This document shows positions 33,826-41,243 of a stretch of DNA of 64,000 nt, in pieces (the stretch's first letter is position 1; each line of letters begins with the position of its first letter). This stretch comes from Nevskiales bacterium. GTDB lineage: Bacteria; Pseudomonadota; Gammaproteobacteria; Steroidobacterales; GCA-2729495. The notes below the pieces were generated by a model. That model searched no databases, was not told the origin of the DNA, and saw only the letters and a list, made by a program, of their open reading frames with translations. The stretch lies in NCBI GenBank assembly GCA_011526045.1, contig WYBE01000002.1, forward strand, positions 62,001 to 126,000, given 5' to 3'. The translations under genes were made by a program, and so were the position numbers.

Positions 33826-35106
33826 TCAGCGTTGGCCCCGGGCCCTGGCCTGTACTTCACCCAGGACGCGCAGCAGGTTGCCGCCCCACAGTGACTTGAT
33901 CTGTTTTTCCGTGTAACAGCGCCGCATCAGTTCGCGCGTGACATTGACGGTCTGCGCAGCATCATCCCAGCCCTTCACGCCGCCGCCGCCGTCGAAATCG
34001 GATGCGATGCCGACATGCTCGATGCCGATCCGCTTGACCGCGTAGTCGATGTGGTCAGCGAACTGCGCCACGGTCACGTCGGGAAATTTCTGGCGCAACT
34101 CGAGCACAGCGGCTGAGAAGGCGGCGATCTGCTCCGGTTTGGCCCCCGCCCAGCCGTCCGGCAGGTGCTTCTTGAGCAACTCCTGTGCCCCTGCGCGAAA
34201 GGCCGGATCGACCTCGGCCACATAGTCGCGATACGCCACCATCTGCGCCACGCCACCGCTGTCACGGATGGCATCGAGTTGCTCGTCATCGAGATTACGG
34301 GCGTTGTCATGCACGCCCATGGCGCTGGAATGCGAGGCGATCACCGGAGCGCGGGACAGCCTGGTCGCTTCGAGCATGGTGCGGCGCCCCACGTGCGAGA
34401 CATCGACCATGACGCCGTGATCGTTGAGCGCCCTCACCAGTTCCTTTCCGGCGGCGGTCAGGCCGGGATCGTCGGGCGCGTCGCCCGCCTTCGGATTGGG
34501 ATTGGAACTGCCGCCGAACTGGTTGTGGCCCATGTGAGTGAGCCCGACGTAGCGCACCCCCCGGCCGGCCCACAGGGCGACATCGCCGACGCTGTTGCCG
34601 AGCGGATACGCATTCTCCATGCCCAGCAGGACCGTGCGCTTTCCCCGGGCGTGCAGCGAACGCACTTCGTCCGGGGTCGTGGCCAGGCCCACCTGGTCGG
34701 GATAGGCGCGGACCAGGCGCATGATGGCCTGGTACTTGTCTTCGGCCGCGTCGCGCGCCTTCTGGAACCCTTCCTCGTCGAGCGCACCCTGCTGGGTGAA
34801 CACGATCAGGAAAACCGCATCCAGGCCACCTGCCCGCATCTTGGGCAGGTCGTGCTGAGCGCGGGTAAAGCCGCCCGGGTCGAGCTTCCAGGTGGCATAG
34901 TCGATCCCGATATCGACGTGGGTGTCGATCGACAGCACACGCGACTGCAACGCCCGCGCGTCGGCTTCCGGGACATCGCTCATCGCGCACTGCGCGGCGT
35001 GCGCGCCGCTGGCCAGCGCACTGACCGCGAGCACGCCGGACAGGCGCCGCAGCAACGCCCGCGCGGCTCGGAAAAACGGTTTTTCAGCAGTGGTCGGATC
35101 AGTCAT
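33826..35106 (-). CDS. M19 renal-dipeptidase-family membrane dipeptidase
   Basis: The 426-residue enzyme has an N-terminal signal or anchor (LLRRLSGVLAVSALASGAHA) and an M19 barrel: VLSIDTHVDIG with the HxD zinc ligands, VLLGMENAYPLG with the bridging Glu, VDVSHVGRRTMLEAT, VIASHSSAMGVHDNARNL and GIASDFDGGG. These enzymes cleave dipeptides, including D-residue or beta-lactam-like ones, outside the cytoplasm. The ATG at 35106 begins a complete signal; the frame remains open upstream without one. It converges with the b561 gene. Confidence 0.92.
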   Translation of the reverse strand: MTDPTTAEKPFFRAARALLRRLSGVLAVSALASGAHAAQCAMSDVPEADARALQSRVLSIDTHVDIGIDYATWKLDPGGFTRAQHDLPKMRAGGLDAVFLIVFTQQGALDEEGFQKARDAAEDKYQAIMRLVRAYPDQVGLATTPDEVRSLHARGKRTVLLGMENAYPLGNSVGDVALWAGRGVRYVGLTHMGHNQFGGSSNPNPKAGDAPDDPGLTAAGKELVRALNDHGVMVDVSHVGRRTMLEATRLSRAPVIASHSSAMGVHDNARNLDDEQLDAIRDSGGVAQMVAYRDYVAEVDPAFRAGAQELLKKHLPDGWAGAKPEQIAAFSAAVLELRQKFPDVTVAQFADHIDYAVKRIGIEHVGIASDFDGGGGVKGWDDAAQTVNVTRELMRRCYTEKQIKSLWGGNLLRVLGEVQARARGQR

Positions 35107-35307
35107 GGGCCGGCTCCGTGTGGCTTGGTTGAACACGCAGGGAGTATGGAGCGGCCCAATTTGGCAGGCATTGGCCCCGTTGCGCAACCGTCCGGGACCA
35201 TCCGGCGAGCCCCCGGCGGTGGTCGCCAGAACGGCCGCACAGGACTACCATGCGCAGACGGGACGAGCGTGGACGGCATCGTCCGGCAGATTGACGGGGG
35301 GCTGACC

Positions 35308-36339
35308 GTGATCGAGATCATTCCTAACTGGCACCCGATCCTGGTGCATTTCACCATTGCGCTGCTGGCGATCGCCACGCTGCTGTTCGTCATCGCAGCG
35401 CTCACCGGGCGCGACAGCTCGCGCGGCCTCGAAGCAGCGGCCAACTGGAACCTGTGGATCGGAGCGGTAGTCACCGTGCTCACGATCGCAGCCGGGCTGC
35501 GGGCGGCGGGCTCCGTGGCGCACGACGAAGCGGCCCATGTCGCCATGCAGAATCACAAGTACTGGGCGTTCGCGACAGCCGCGCTGTTCATGCTGCTCGC
35601 CGCCTGGAATGTCCGGCGCGTACGTCGTGCAGAGCGCGCCGGGCTCGCGTTCGTGGCCGTCATGCTGGTCGCGCTGGGTGGGCTGGCCGGCACGGGACTG
35701 CGCGGCGCGGACCTGGTCTTCCGCCACGGACTCGGGGTCATGGCGCTGCCGCAGGCCGCGGGCGCGGGACATGCGCACGAGGGACCTGAACATTCCCACG
35801 ACGCCGACGGCAAGGCAAGCCCTAATCAGGCTGCCGAACACTCCCACGACGCCGACGGCAAGACAAGCCCTAATCAGGCTGCCGAACACTCCCACGACGA
35901 AGACGCCGGTGGGCATGCGCCCGAAGGCGCGACGGCTGCGTCGACGGTTCCGGAGCCCGTGCTCTCGCCCGCCGAGGCGGAGGTGGTCGCGGCACTGCAG
36001 GCCTACCACGATGGACTGACATCTGGGGACACCGCGGTGCCCGAGCGGTTCGTGCTGGCCGACGAGCGCTTCGTGATGATCGAGGGCGAACACGTCAATC
36101 GTGGCTGGGCTGACTACCGCGACCACCATCTCAAGGACGAACTCGGCGATCTCGCCAAGGTGCGCTTTCGACTGTCGGGCTTGCGCGTGCTGATGGACGA
36201 CGAACTGGCCGCCGTGAGCTTCCAGTTCAACATCCTGCCGAAGACCGGCCCGGAGATGGACTTCGGCAGTGGCCGCGGGACGGCGGTGCTGGTGCGCACC
36301 GGGTCCGGCTGGAAGTTGCAGTCGCTGCACACGTCCTGA
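35308..36339 (+). CDS. DUF2231 membrane protein with His-rich loop and SnoaL-like domain
   Basis: The N-terminal half (about residues 1-150) has four membrane helices with WHPILVHFTIALL, the DUF2231 signature. Residues 160-205 are a His/Asp-rich loop containing repeats EHSHDADGK. Residues about 215-343 look like a SnoaL/DUF4440 cone domain (VVAALQAYHDGLTSGDTAVP and LKDELGDLAKVRFRLSGLRV). The GTG at 35308 follows a GGGGGG run, and the product then starts like other DUF2231 proteins; the frame is open far upstream as a shadow of the dipeptidase. A metal-sensing or metal-binding membrane protein is plausible (inference). Confidence 0.75.
   Translation: MIEIIPNWHPILVHFTIALLAIATLLFVIAALTGRDSSRGLEAAANWNLWIGAVVTVLTIAAGLRAAGSVAHDEAAHVAMQNHKYWAFATAALFMLLAAWNVRRVRRAERAGLAFVAVMLVALGGLAGTGLRGADLVFRHGLGVMALPQAAGAGHAHEGPEHSHDADGKASPNQAAEHSHDADGKTSPNQAAEHSHDEDAGGHAPEGATAASTVPEPVLSPAEAEVVAALQAYHDGLTSGDTAVPERFVLADERFVMIEGEHVNRGWADYRDHHLKDELGDLAKVRFRLSGLRVLMDDELAAVSFQFNILPKTGPEMDFGSGRGTAVLVRTGSGWKLQSLHTS
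35788..35904 (+). repeat. 48-bp tandem repeat encoding a His-rich loop
   Basis: Two 48-base units (35788-35835 and 35836-35883) differ at only two positions and are followed by 21 bases of a third that diverges after the first codons. Each unit encodes 16 residues with two His and two Asp. The near identity at the DNA level, not only the protein level, points to recent duplication within the gene. Confidence 0.85.
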
Positions 36340-36349
36340 AGGACAGCCC

Positions 36350-36751
36350 GTGACGGCGAAACTGATCGTACTGATCATGGCGGCCGTCTACCGCGCAGCA
36401 GTGGACGGCGACCGGATGACAGGCACCATCGACTTCGGCCTGTACGGGAAGGCAACTTTTACCGGGCATCGTGGCCGACGCCCGCAGGCGGCGTCCAATG
36501 CAGCAATCGAGGGCTCGGCGCGCGACGCCGGCATCGGCGCGGCGAGTGCGGGGGACCTGTTCGGTGTCCCGCGCAACGGGGTGCTGCTGCCCGAGATGAT
36601 CGGGATCCCGGCGGGCCGCTTTCCGGTGACGAACGCCCAGTACCGGGCCTTCACCGATGCGACGCAACGCGAGCCGCCGCTCTCACCGATGGGCTGGGGA
36701 GACTACGCGACGAATGGAAGGCCTGGTGGGACCGCGCGGGCGAGCGGCTAA
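36350..36751 (+). pseudogene. short reading frame with FGE-sulfatase-like fragment, possibly degraded
   Basis: The 133-codon frame starts with GTG after AAGGA, ten bases past the DUF2231 gene. Residues about 84-110 contain MIGIPAGRFPVTNAQYRAFT, which combines the opening (IPAGRF) and the PVTNAxYxxF block of formylglycine-generating-enzyme-like domains, but the roughly 30 residues normally between them are missing and the rest of the domain (about 200 residues) is absent. The last residues (GGTARASG) look unrelated. I read it as a remnant, though a small expressed protein cannot be excluded. Confidence 0.5.
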
Positions 36752-36828
36752 CGACCACAACGCCATCGACACCAGCCCCGTTCTGTCCGGCAAGGGCCTC
36801 GTAGTCGCCAGCGCGACACCCGCCGGAT

Positions 36829-37401
36829 TCAGGCTACGGAGCGCAGGCTCGCCAGCGCACCGGTCCACCTGGCCAGCTCGTCGAGCATCTGCTGCGCCGA
36901 CTGGTCGATCAGCTCATTGGAAATGAAGGCGCCCTGCTCGTCCAGCGTCCGCGCCACCATCGGCACCGTGACGCCCTCCACCATGGGCATCATCTTCAGC
37001 GTGGTGACCAGCTGCTTGGCCATCTGCACCGCACGCAGCCCACCGGATACACCGCCGTAGCTCACGAACCCGCAGGCCTTGTAGTTCCATTCGCGGTAGA
37101 CATAGTTCAGCGCGTTCACGAGGGATGGCGGCGGGTTGAAGTTGTACTCCGGAGTCACGAACACATAGGCATCGGCTTCCGCCACGCTGCGCGACCACGT
37201 CTTGGTATGCGCGTGTTCGTATTGCTGCATGATCGGGTGCCGCGGCTCGTCGTAGACCGGCAATTCGAAATCCGCCAGATCCACCAGGTGCACGTTGAAG
37301 CCGCCGTGTTTCCTCGCGAAACCATGGAACCAGTGCGCGACGGCGGGGCCGACGCGGCCCGGGCGGGTACTGGCAATGACGATATGAAGCTTGGGTTTCA
37401 C
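36829..37401 (-). CDS. NADPH-dependent FMN reductase / quinone reductase family
   Basis: The 190-residue flavodoxin-like enzyme has the FMN phosphate site ASTRPGRVG after the first strand, FVTPEYNFNPPPSLVNALN around the isoalloxazine ring, and SYGGVSGGLRAVQ. Such enzymes reduce FMN, quinones or azo compounds with NADPH. The GTG giving VKPKLHIV has GAGGAG seven bases upstream and is preferred to an earlier ATG with a non-conserved tail. It starts 49 bases after the pirin stop on the same strand, so the pair is probably one transcript. Confidence 0.9.
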   Translation of the reverse strand: MKPKLHIVIASTRPGRVGPAVAHWFHGFARKHGGFNVHLVDLADFELPVYDEPRHPIMQQYEHAHTKTWSRSVAEADAYVFVTPEYNFNPPPSLVNALNYVYREWNYKACGFVSYGGVSGGLRAVQMAKQLVTTLKMMPMVEGVTVPMVARTLDEQGAFISNELIDQSAQQMLDELARWTGALASLRSVA

Positions 37402-37450
37402 TACAGCGCTCCTCGAAGGTTGATGGGCGTAATGGCCGGCGGCGACAGGT

Positions 37451-38317
37451 TCATTGTGGCATCTGTCCGAAGCGGCCACTGTTGAAGTCGGTGATAGCCT
37501 GGTGGATCTCCTCCTGGGTGTTCATCACGAACGGGCCGTAGCCGGCGATCGGCTCGTCGATCGGCGCGCCACCGAGCAGCAGCACAGTGGCATCGCTGTT
37601 CGCTTCCAGCAACACGTCGCTGCCGGCCCGGTCGAGCAGCACCATCTGCGCATCGCGGACGATGTGCTCGCCGTTGACCTGCACGGTACCGCGCAGGACG
37701 ATCAGCGCCGCGGTGTGGCCTTCGGGCAGATGGAAGCGGCTCACGTGGCCCTGGCCGAGGCGCAGGTCCCACACGTTGATGGGGGTGAAGGTGCGTGCCG
37801 GGCCGGCGTGGCCGGCGTATTCGCCGGCGATTACCCGCAGCGAGCCGGCGCCGCCCGGCAAGGCCACTGATGGAATGTCACCATCGAGCAACGCCTGGTA
37901 ACCCGGCGCGGCCATCTTGTCGCTCGCCGGCAGGTTGACCCACAGCTGCACCATTTCCAGCGTACCGCCGTTGCGGGTGAACGCGCTGGAATGGAACTCC
38001 TCGTGCAGGATGCCGGAGGCAGCAGTCATCCACTGCACGTCGCCGGGCCCGATCCTGCCGCCTGCGCCGGTGGAGTCGCGGTGCTCGACCTCGCCTTCAT
38101 AGACGATGGTCACGGTCTCGAACCCGCGGTGCGGGTGCTGGCCGACGCCGCGCGGCTGCGCCGCCGGCTCGAATTTCACCGGCCCGGCGTAATCGAGCAG
38201 CAGGAACGGGCTCAGGTGCTGGCCGTGGCTGTTGTAGGTGAACATCGAGCGCACCGGAAAGCCGTCGCCGACCCAGTGCGGCCGGGGAGCGCTGTAGATG
38301 CCGAGGACCTTCTTCAT
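37451..38317 (-). CDS. pirin family protein
   Basis: The 288-residue bicupin has the N-terminal metal site HPHRGFETVT plus WMTAASGILHEEF, giving the three His and one Glu that hold iron in characterised pirins, and a second, less conserved cupin after residue 170. Bacterial pirins include quercetin dioxygenases and redox sensors. The ATG has AGGAG seven bases upstream. It faces the LysR gene across 128 bases that hold a perfect palindrome, and is followed by the FMN reductase gene, suggesting a redox or quinone stress response under LysR control. Confidence 0.93.
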   Translation of the reverse strand: MKKVLGIYSAPRPHWVGDGFPVRSMFTYNSHGQHLSPFLLLDYAGPVKFEPAAQPRGVGQHPHRGFETVTIVYEGEVEHRDSTGAGGRIGPGDVQWMTAASGILHEEFHSSAFTRNGGTLEMVQLWVNLPASDKMAAPGYQALLDGDIPSVALPGGAGSLRVIAGEYAGHAGPARTFTPINVWDLRLGQGHVSRFHLPEGHTAALIVLRGTVQVNGEHIVRDAQMVLLDRAGSDVLLEANSDATVLLLGGAPIDEPIAGYGPFVMNTQEEIHQAITDFNSGRFGQMPQ

Positions 38318-38410
38318 GAGGGATCTCCTGTTGGCCGGCCGACAATAGCCCGCACCGGCACCGGAGAGCGTACTGTCGGGACGATTGACCCGAAAGACGG
38401 TATTTTCTAC

Positions 38411-38440
38411 CCTCATCGTCCTATCAACAGGACGATGAGG
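38411..38440. promoter_or_regulatory. perfect 12-bp inverted repeat upstream of the LysR gene
   Basis: CCTCATCGTCCT and AGGACGATGAGG are perfect reverse complements separated by ATCAAC. The right arm includes the GAGG of the ribosome-binding site of the LysR gene, whose GTG start is six bases further. It may be the operator for autoregulation and for the divergent pirin gene, or an RNA hairpin that hides the ribosome-binding site. Which one cannot be decided from sequence. Confidence 0.7.
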
Positions 38441-38445
38441 GGCCA

Positions 38446-39351
38446 GTGCAGGATCTCAACGATCTCTACTACTTCGTGCAGGTAGTCGACCATCAGGGCT
38501 TCGCACCGGCGGGGCGTGCGCTGGGCATGCCGAAGTCCAGGCTCAGCCGCCGCATCGCGCTGCTGGAGGAACGTCTGGGCGTACGCCTGATCCAGCGCTC
38601 CACGCGCCGCTTCTCGGTCACGGAGATCGGCCAGCAATACTACGACCGCTGCAAGGCCATGCTCGTCGAGGCAGAGGCTGCGCAGGAAGTCATCGACCTC
38701 ACCCGCTCCGCGCCTTGCGGCATCGTCCGGGTCAGTTGCCCGATCACCCTGCTGGATACCAGCATCGGCGCCATGCTGGCCGACTACCTGGTCGACAACC
38801 CCCGCGTGACCGTACACCTGGAGGCTACCAATCGCCGTGTCGACGTGATCGGCGAAGGCATCGATGTGGCGATTCGCGTGCGCCCGCCTCCCCTGGACGA
38901 CAGCGACCTGGTGATGCGGGTACTGGCCGAACACAGCTGGTGCCTGGTGGGCAGCCCGGCCCTGCTGGCCGGGCGCAGGTTGCCGCTGCAACCGGTCGAG
39001 CTTTCGGCGCTGCCCAGCCTGGACATGGGCCCGCCGCTGCCGCAGCACACCTGGTCGCTGCGGGGTCCGGACGGGGCATCGGTCACGATTCCGCACGAGC
39101 CGCGACTGGTCACCGATGACATGCTGGCGCTGCGCGTGGCGGCCGTCGGTGGCGTGGGCATCACGCAGTTGCCGACCATGATGGTGGTCGATGAACTCAA
39201 GCGCGGCAGTCTCGTCAGGATCGCGCCGGACTGGGCCTCCCGCAGCAGCATCGTGCACGCCGTGTTTCCGTCAAGGCGCGGACTGTTGCCTTCGGTGCGC
39301 AGCCTGCTCGACTACCTCGCCACACGCTTTGCGCCACAGGATGCCGCCTGA
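38446..39351 (+). CDS. LysR-type transcriptional regulator
   Basis: The 301-residue regulator has a winged helix-turn-helix at residues 3-62 (FVQVVDHQGFAPAGRALGMP and SRLSRRIALLEERLGVRL) and a LysR substrate domain from about 90 to 295. It belongs to the subgroup with MQDLNDLYYFVQVVD, often encoded beside pirin genes. The start is GTG; a nearby ATG at 38435 is out of frame. Divergent placement and the palindrome between the genes indicate control of the pirin-FMN reductase operon and probably of itself. Confidence 0.93.
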   Translation: MQDLNDLYYFVQVVDHQGFAPAGRALGMPKSRLSRRIALLEERLGVRLIQRSTRRFSVTEIGQQYYDRCKAMLVEAEAAQEVIDLTRSAPCGIVRVSCPITLLDTSIGAMLADYLVDNPRVTVHLEATNRRVDVIGEGIDVAIRVRPPPLDDSDLVMRVLAEHSWCLVGSPALLAGRRLPLQPVELSALPSLDMGPPLPQHTWSLRGPDGASVTIPHEPRLVTDDMLALRVAAVGGVGITQLPTMMVVDELKRGSLVRIAPDWASRSSIVHAVFPSRRGLLPSVRSLLDYLATRFAPQDAA

Positions 39352-39658
39352 ACCGGGCGGACCTGGCGGGCGCGCTCTGGCCGGTTTACTCGTCGTGGCG
39401 GCCCTCTGCAAGTGCGGCGCAGATTGATGCCGCGTATCAGAGACACAGATCGCCCAATGGGCGCTAAGACTCCCGCCGCCGGCGCGACGGACACGGGCCT
39501 GCAACGAACCTCATCAGATCTTCGAGCGCCGCGACCAGCAGATCGATGTCCTGCCTGGCCCGGATGACCGACACCACGTTGCCGCGGAAACGTGCCGTAA
39601 ACCGCTTTCGCGGAACAGGCCCGTTCATCGGGTTCGGATTGCCGCGGCAATCAGATAA
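39352..39658. other. gap between LysR and VPLPA-CTERM genes
   Basis: The 307-base gap contains one small minus-strand frame, described separately, and no other signal. It lies between two converging genes, so it must contain both transcript ends, but no T-tailed hairpin is visible. Confidence 0.45.
39464..39628 (-). CDS. small frame or gene remnant, 54 codons
   Basis: On the minus strand an ATG opens a 54-codon frame containing FRGNVVSVIRARQDIDLLVA and ending in an Arg-rich tail. The central part has the look of the last strand and helix of a larger enzyme, such as the C-terminus of a PLP-dependent or similar alpha/beta protein, which would make it a remnant. There is no good ribosome-binding site. 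Identity is not established. Confidence 0.25.
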   Translation of the reverse strand: MNGPVPRKRFTARFRGNVVSVIRARQDIDLLVAALEDLMRFVAGPCPSRRRRES

Positions 39659-40492
39659 TCAAATGCTCCGGCACCGTTGATTCTGTCTGCGCCTCAGCCA
39701 GCCGAGCGCAGCGAGAGCGCCGCTGAAAAGCCAGGCGGCAGCGGGGATGGGGACCGGCGCAACCTGAAGCCGCAGGCTGTAGGTTACACCACCGTCATAG
39801 CCCCCACTGGAGTCAGGTGCCGCCGCAACGTTACCGCTGAAAGCTGGGCGTAGTAAGAATGTCGTGGAACCGTAAGGCAGCGTCCCCTCGACATGGAGAC
39901 TGCTGCAGTTACCGCCTACGAAGTTGAAATAGCAAAGCGGAACAAGACCTGGGTCATCGGCGGCAAGAGCGAAGTCTGGCAGCAATTCACCGCCTCCCCA
40001 GACGCTGGATCCGGGCGTTATCTGAACCGCGTAATCGAGAACAAACTTTACAGGAGCATCGGTATAAACCGAGATCCCGTGGTGGTAAAGATTTGAGCGC
40101 GAAGATACGCTTGTGTGGTTTGCCCAGAATGTCCCAGGATTACTGGCCGATCCTGCCACGGCCCCGGACCCGGTGACCAGAATGTCGAGCGCCTGAGGGC
40201 TGATGGTCCCGCTCCAGCTGCTGGTGGCAGTGGCGAAAGCGGTAGCATTGGTGACAGAGGAACTGGAAGCGCCCGTGGCCTGATTCGGTGCAGGCAATGT
40301 CTCAACATCGTGGTAGCTGTCGGAATCGTAGACGTTGCACCCAATGGTGTAATTACCGCAGTAAGCGGACGTATCGCCGCCAACCTCTGTATAAACTGTT
40401 TGCAAGGTGACTGTCGCCGCCGAAGCTGACATCGCGACAAGCCCCGACGACGGCCCGATTCCCAGCAATACCACGATGGCAAGTCTTCTCAT
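39659..40492 (-). CDS. secreted VPLPA-CTERM sorting-signal protein
   Basis: The 277-residue protein has a signal peptide (residues 1-25, ending SASAA) and a C-terminal sorting signal VPIPAAAWLFSGALAALGWL followed by RRRQ, the VPLPA variant of the PEP-CTERM signal that is processed by an exosortase. The middle is Ser/Thr/Gly-rich beta sequence with two cysteine pairs (YCGNYTIGC and LCYFNFVGGNC). Such proteins are exported, cut and anchored at the surface or in the exopolysaccharide layer. No exosortase gene is in the window, so it must lie elsewhere. AGGGAG precedes the ATG. Confidence 0.85.
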   Translation of the reverse strand: MRRLAIVVLLGIGPSSGLVAMSASAATVTLQTVYTEVGGDTSAYCGNYTIGCNVYDSDSYHDVETLPAPNQATGASSSSVTNATAFATATSSWSGTISPQALDILVTGSGAVAGSASNPGTFWANHTSVSSRSNLYHHGISVYTDAPVKFVLDYAVQITPGSSVWGGGELLPDFALAADDPGLVPLCYFNFVGGNCSSLHVEGTLPYGSTTFLLRPAFSGNVAAAPDSSGGYDGGVTYSLRLQVAPVPIPAAAWLFSGALAALGWLRRRQNQRCRSI

Positions 40493-40673
40493 TCGAATCT
40501 CCCTTCGATTTATCGCCTGGTCGTCAGCCCACCCCAGACTGCTGGTGTTGCAGTTACAAACTCACCTGTGAGCTGTAGTTACCCGACGCCCCCGGAGCGC
40601 GGTGCGGCGCCCGTTGCCGGCCCTTACGGTCGCTTCACAACAGGCGCGCTCGGCCGATTTATACGCCGTTGCG

Positions 40674-40684
40674 CCCCCCCCCCC
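40674..40684. repeat. run of eleven C
   Basis: Eleven consecutive C bases lie in the gap between the VPLPA-CTERM gene and hicB, outside any credible gene. Tracts this long can slip, but its position 90 bases upstream of the hicB promoter makes functional phase variation unlikely; a consensus error is also possible. Confidence 0.7.
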
Positions 40685-40750
40685 GGCAAGTGCACCGCAG
40701 CGTTATGTCTGACGAGCAGTCGCCCCGGGCACCGCTCACGTAAACGTGCC

Positions 40751-40780
40751 CGGCGGGCAACCCGCCGCTGTGCCTATAAT
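40751..40780 (+). promoter_or_regulatory. hicBA promoter with palindromic operator candidate
   Basis: A perfect TATAAT (40775-40780) lies eight bases before the ATG at 40788, so the transcript may begin at or next to that ATG and be leaderless. The perfect inverted repeat CGGCGGG-CAA-CCCGCCG (40751-40767) occupies the place of the -35 element, where no TTGACA is seen. HicB proteins with a DNA-binding domain repress their own promoter, so this is a candidate operator, although this HicB is short. Confidence 0.5.
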
Positions 40781-40787
40781 GGCGTCC

Positions 40788-41009
40788 ATGCAGAAACAGC
40801 TGACTGCAATCATCGAGCGGGACGGCGACGGCTACGTGGCCCTCTGCCCCGAGGTCGATATCGCCAGCCAGGGGCACACGATCGAGGAGGCTCGCGATAA
40901 CCTGCGCGAGGCGCTGGAGTTGTTCTTCGAGACGGCGTCTTCTGCCGAAATTCGTGCCCGCCTGCGGGACGAAATATTCGTCACCCGCGTTGAGGTGGCG
41001 GTTGGGTAA
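40788..41009 (+). CDS. hicB: HicB-family antitoxin
   Basis: The 73-residue product is the partial RNase H-like HicB fold: LTAIIERDGDGYVALCPEVD then ASQGHTIEEARDNLREALEL, the standard family signature. It binds and blocks the HicA toxin. It lacks the C-terminal helix-turn-helix or ribbon found in longer HicB proteins, so DNA binding would need the complex. I chose the second ATG, which starts MQKQLTAII like other members; an ATG nine bases earlier is possible. The gene overlaps hicA by eight bases. Confidence 0.9.
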   Translation: MQKQLTAIIERDGDGYVALCPEVDIASQGHTIEEARDNLREALELFFETASSAEIRARLRDEIFVTRVEVAVG

Positions 41010-41223
41010 GCTCCCGGCCCTGTCCGGGCGTGAGGTCTGCGCAATCCTGTCAGTCCACGGTTTCGCCGAAGTGAGGCGGCGTGGCAGCCACATCGTGATG
41101 CAACGACCCGATGCGGCGGGTACCAGAACCGTCATCGTGCCGGATCACGCCGACGTTCGCATCGGCACCCTCCAATCCATCATCCGTCAGGCTGGCCTGA
41201 CGCGCGCGGCATTCGAGCGCTGA
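41002..41223 (+). CDS. hicA: HicA-family mRNA interferase toxin
   Basis: HicA is a small dsRBD-fold ribonuclease that cuts mRNA. The 73-residue product has LSGREVCAILSVHGFAEVRR, the catalytic His in RRRGSHIVMQRP, and the end TLQSIIRQAGLTRAAF. The start is probably the TTG at 41002, preceded by GAGGTGG and overlapping the end of hicB, which gives LGKLPALSG as in other HicA proteins. The order hicB then hicA is the reverse of the E. coli arrangement but common elsewhere. Confidence 0.88.
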   Translation: MGKLPALSGREVCAILSVHGFAEVRRRGSHIVMQRPDAAGTRTVIVPDHADVRIGTLQSIIRQAGLTRAAFER

Positions 41224-41243
41224 ATTCGTTACCAAGACCGGCA

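Noticed and set aside
40674-40684. C tract as a phase-variation switch
   Set aside because: It lies outside genes and is not placed between promoter elements; may equally be a consensus error.
40568-40900. Open frame running into hicB
   Set aside because: Arg-rich composition, crosses the C tract and the hicB promoter; hicB in another frame has the family signature.
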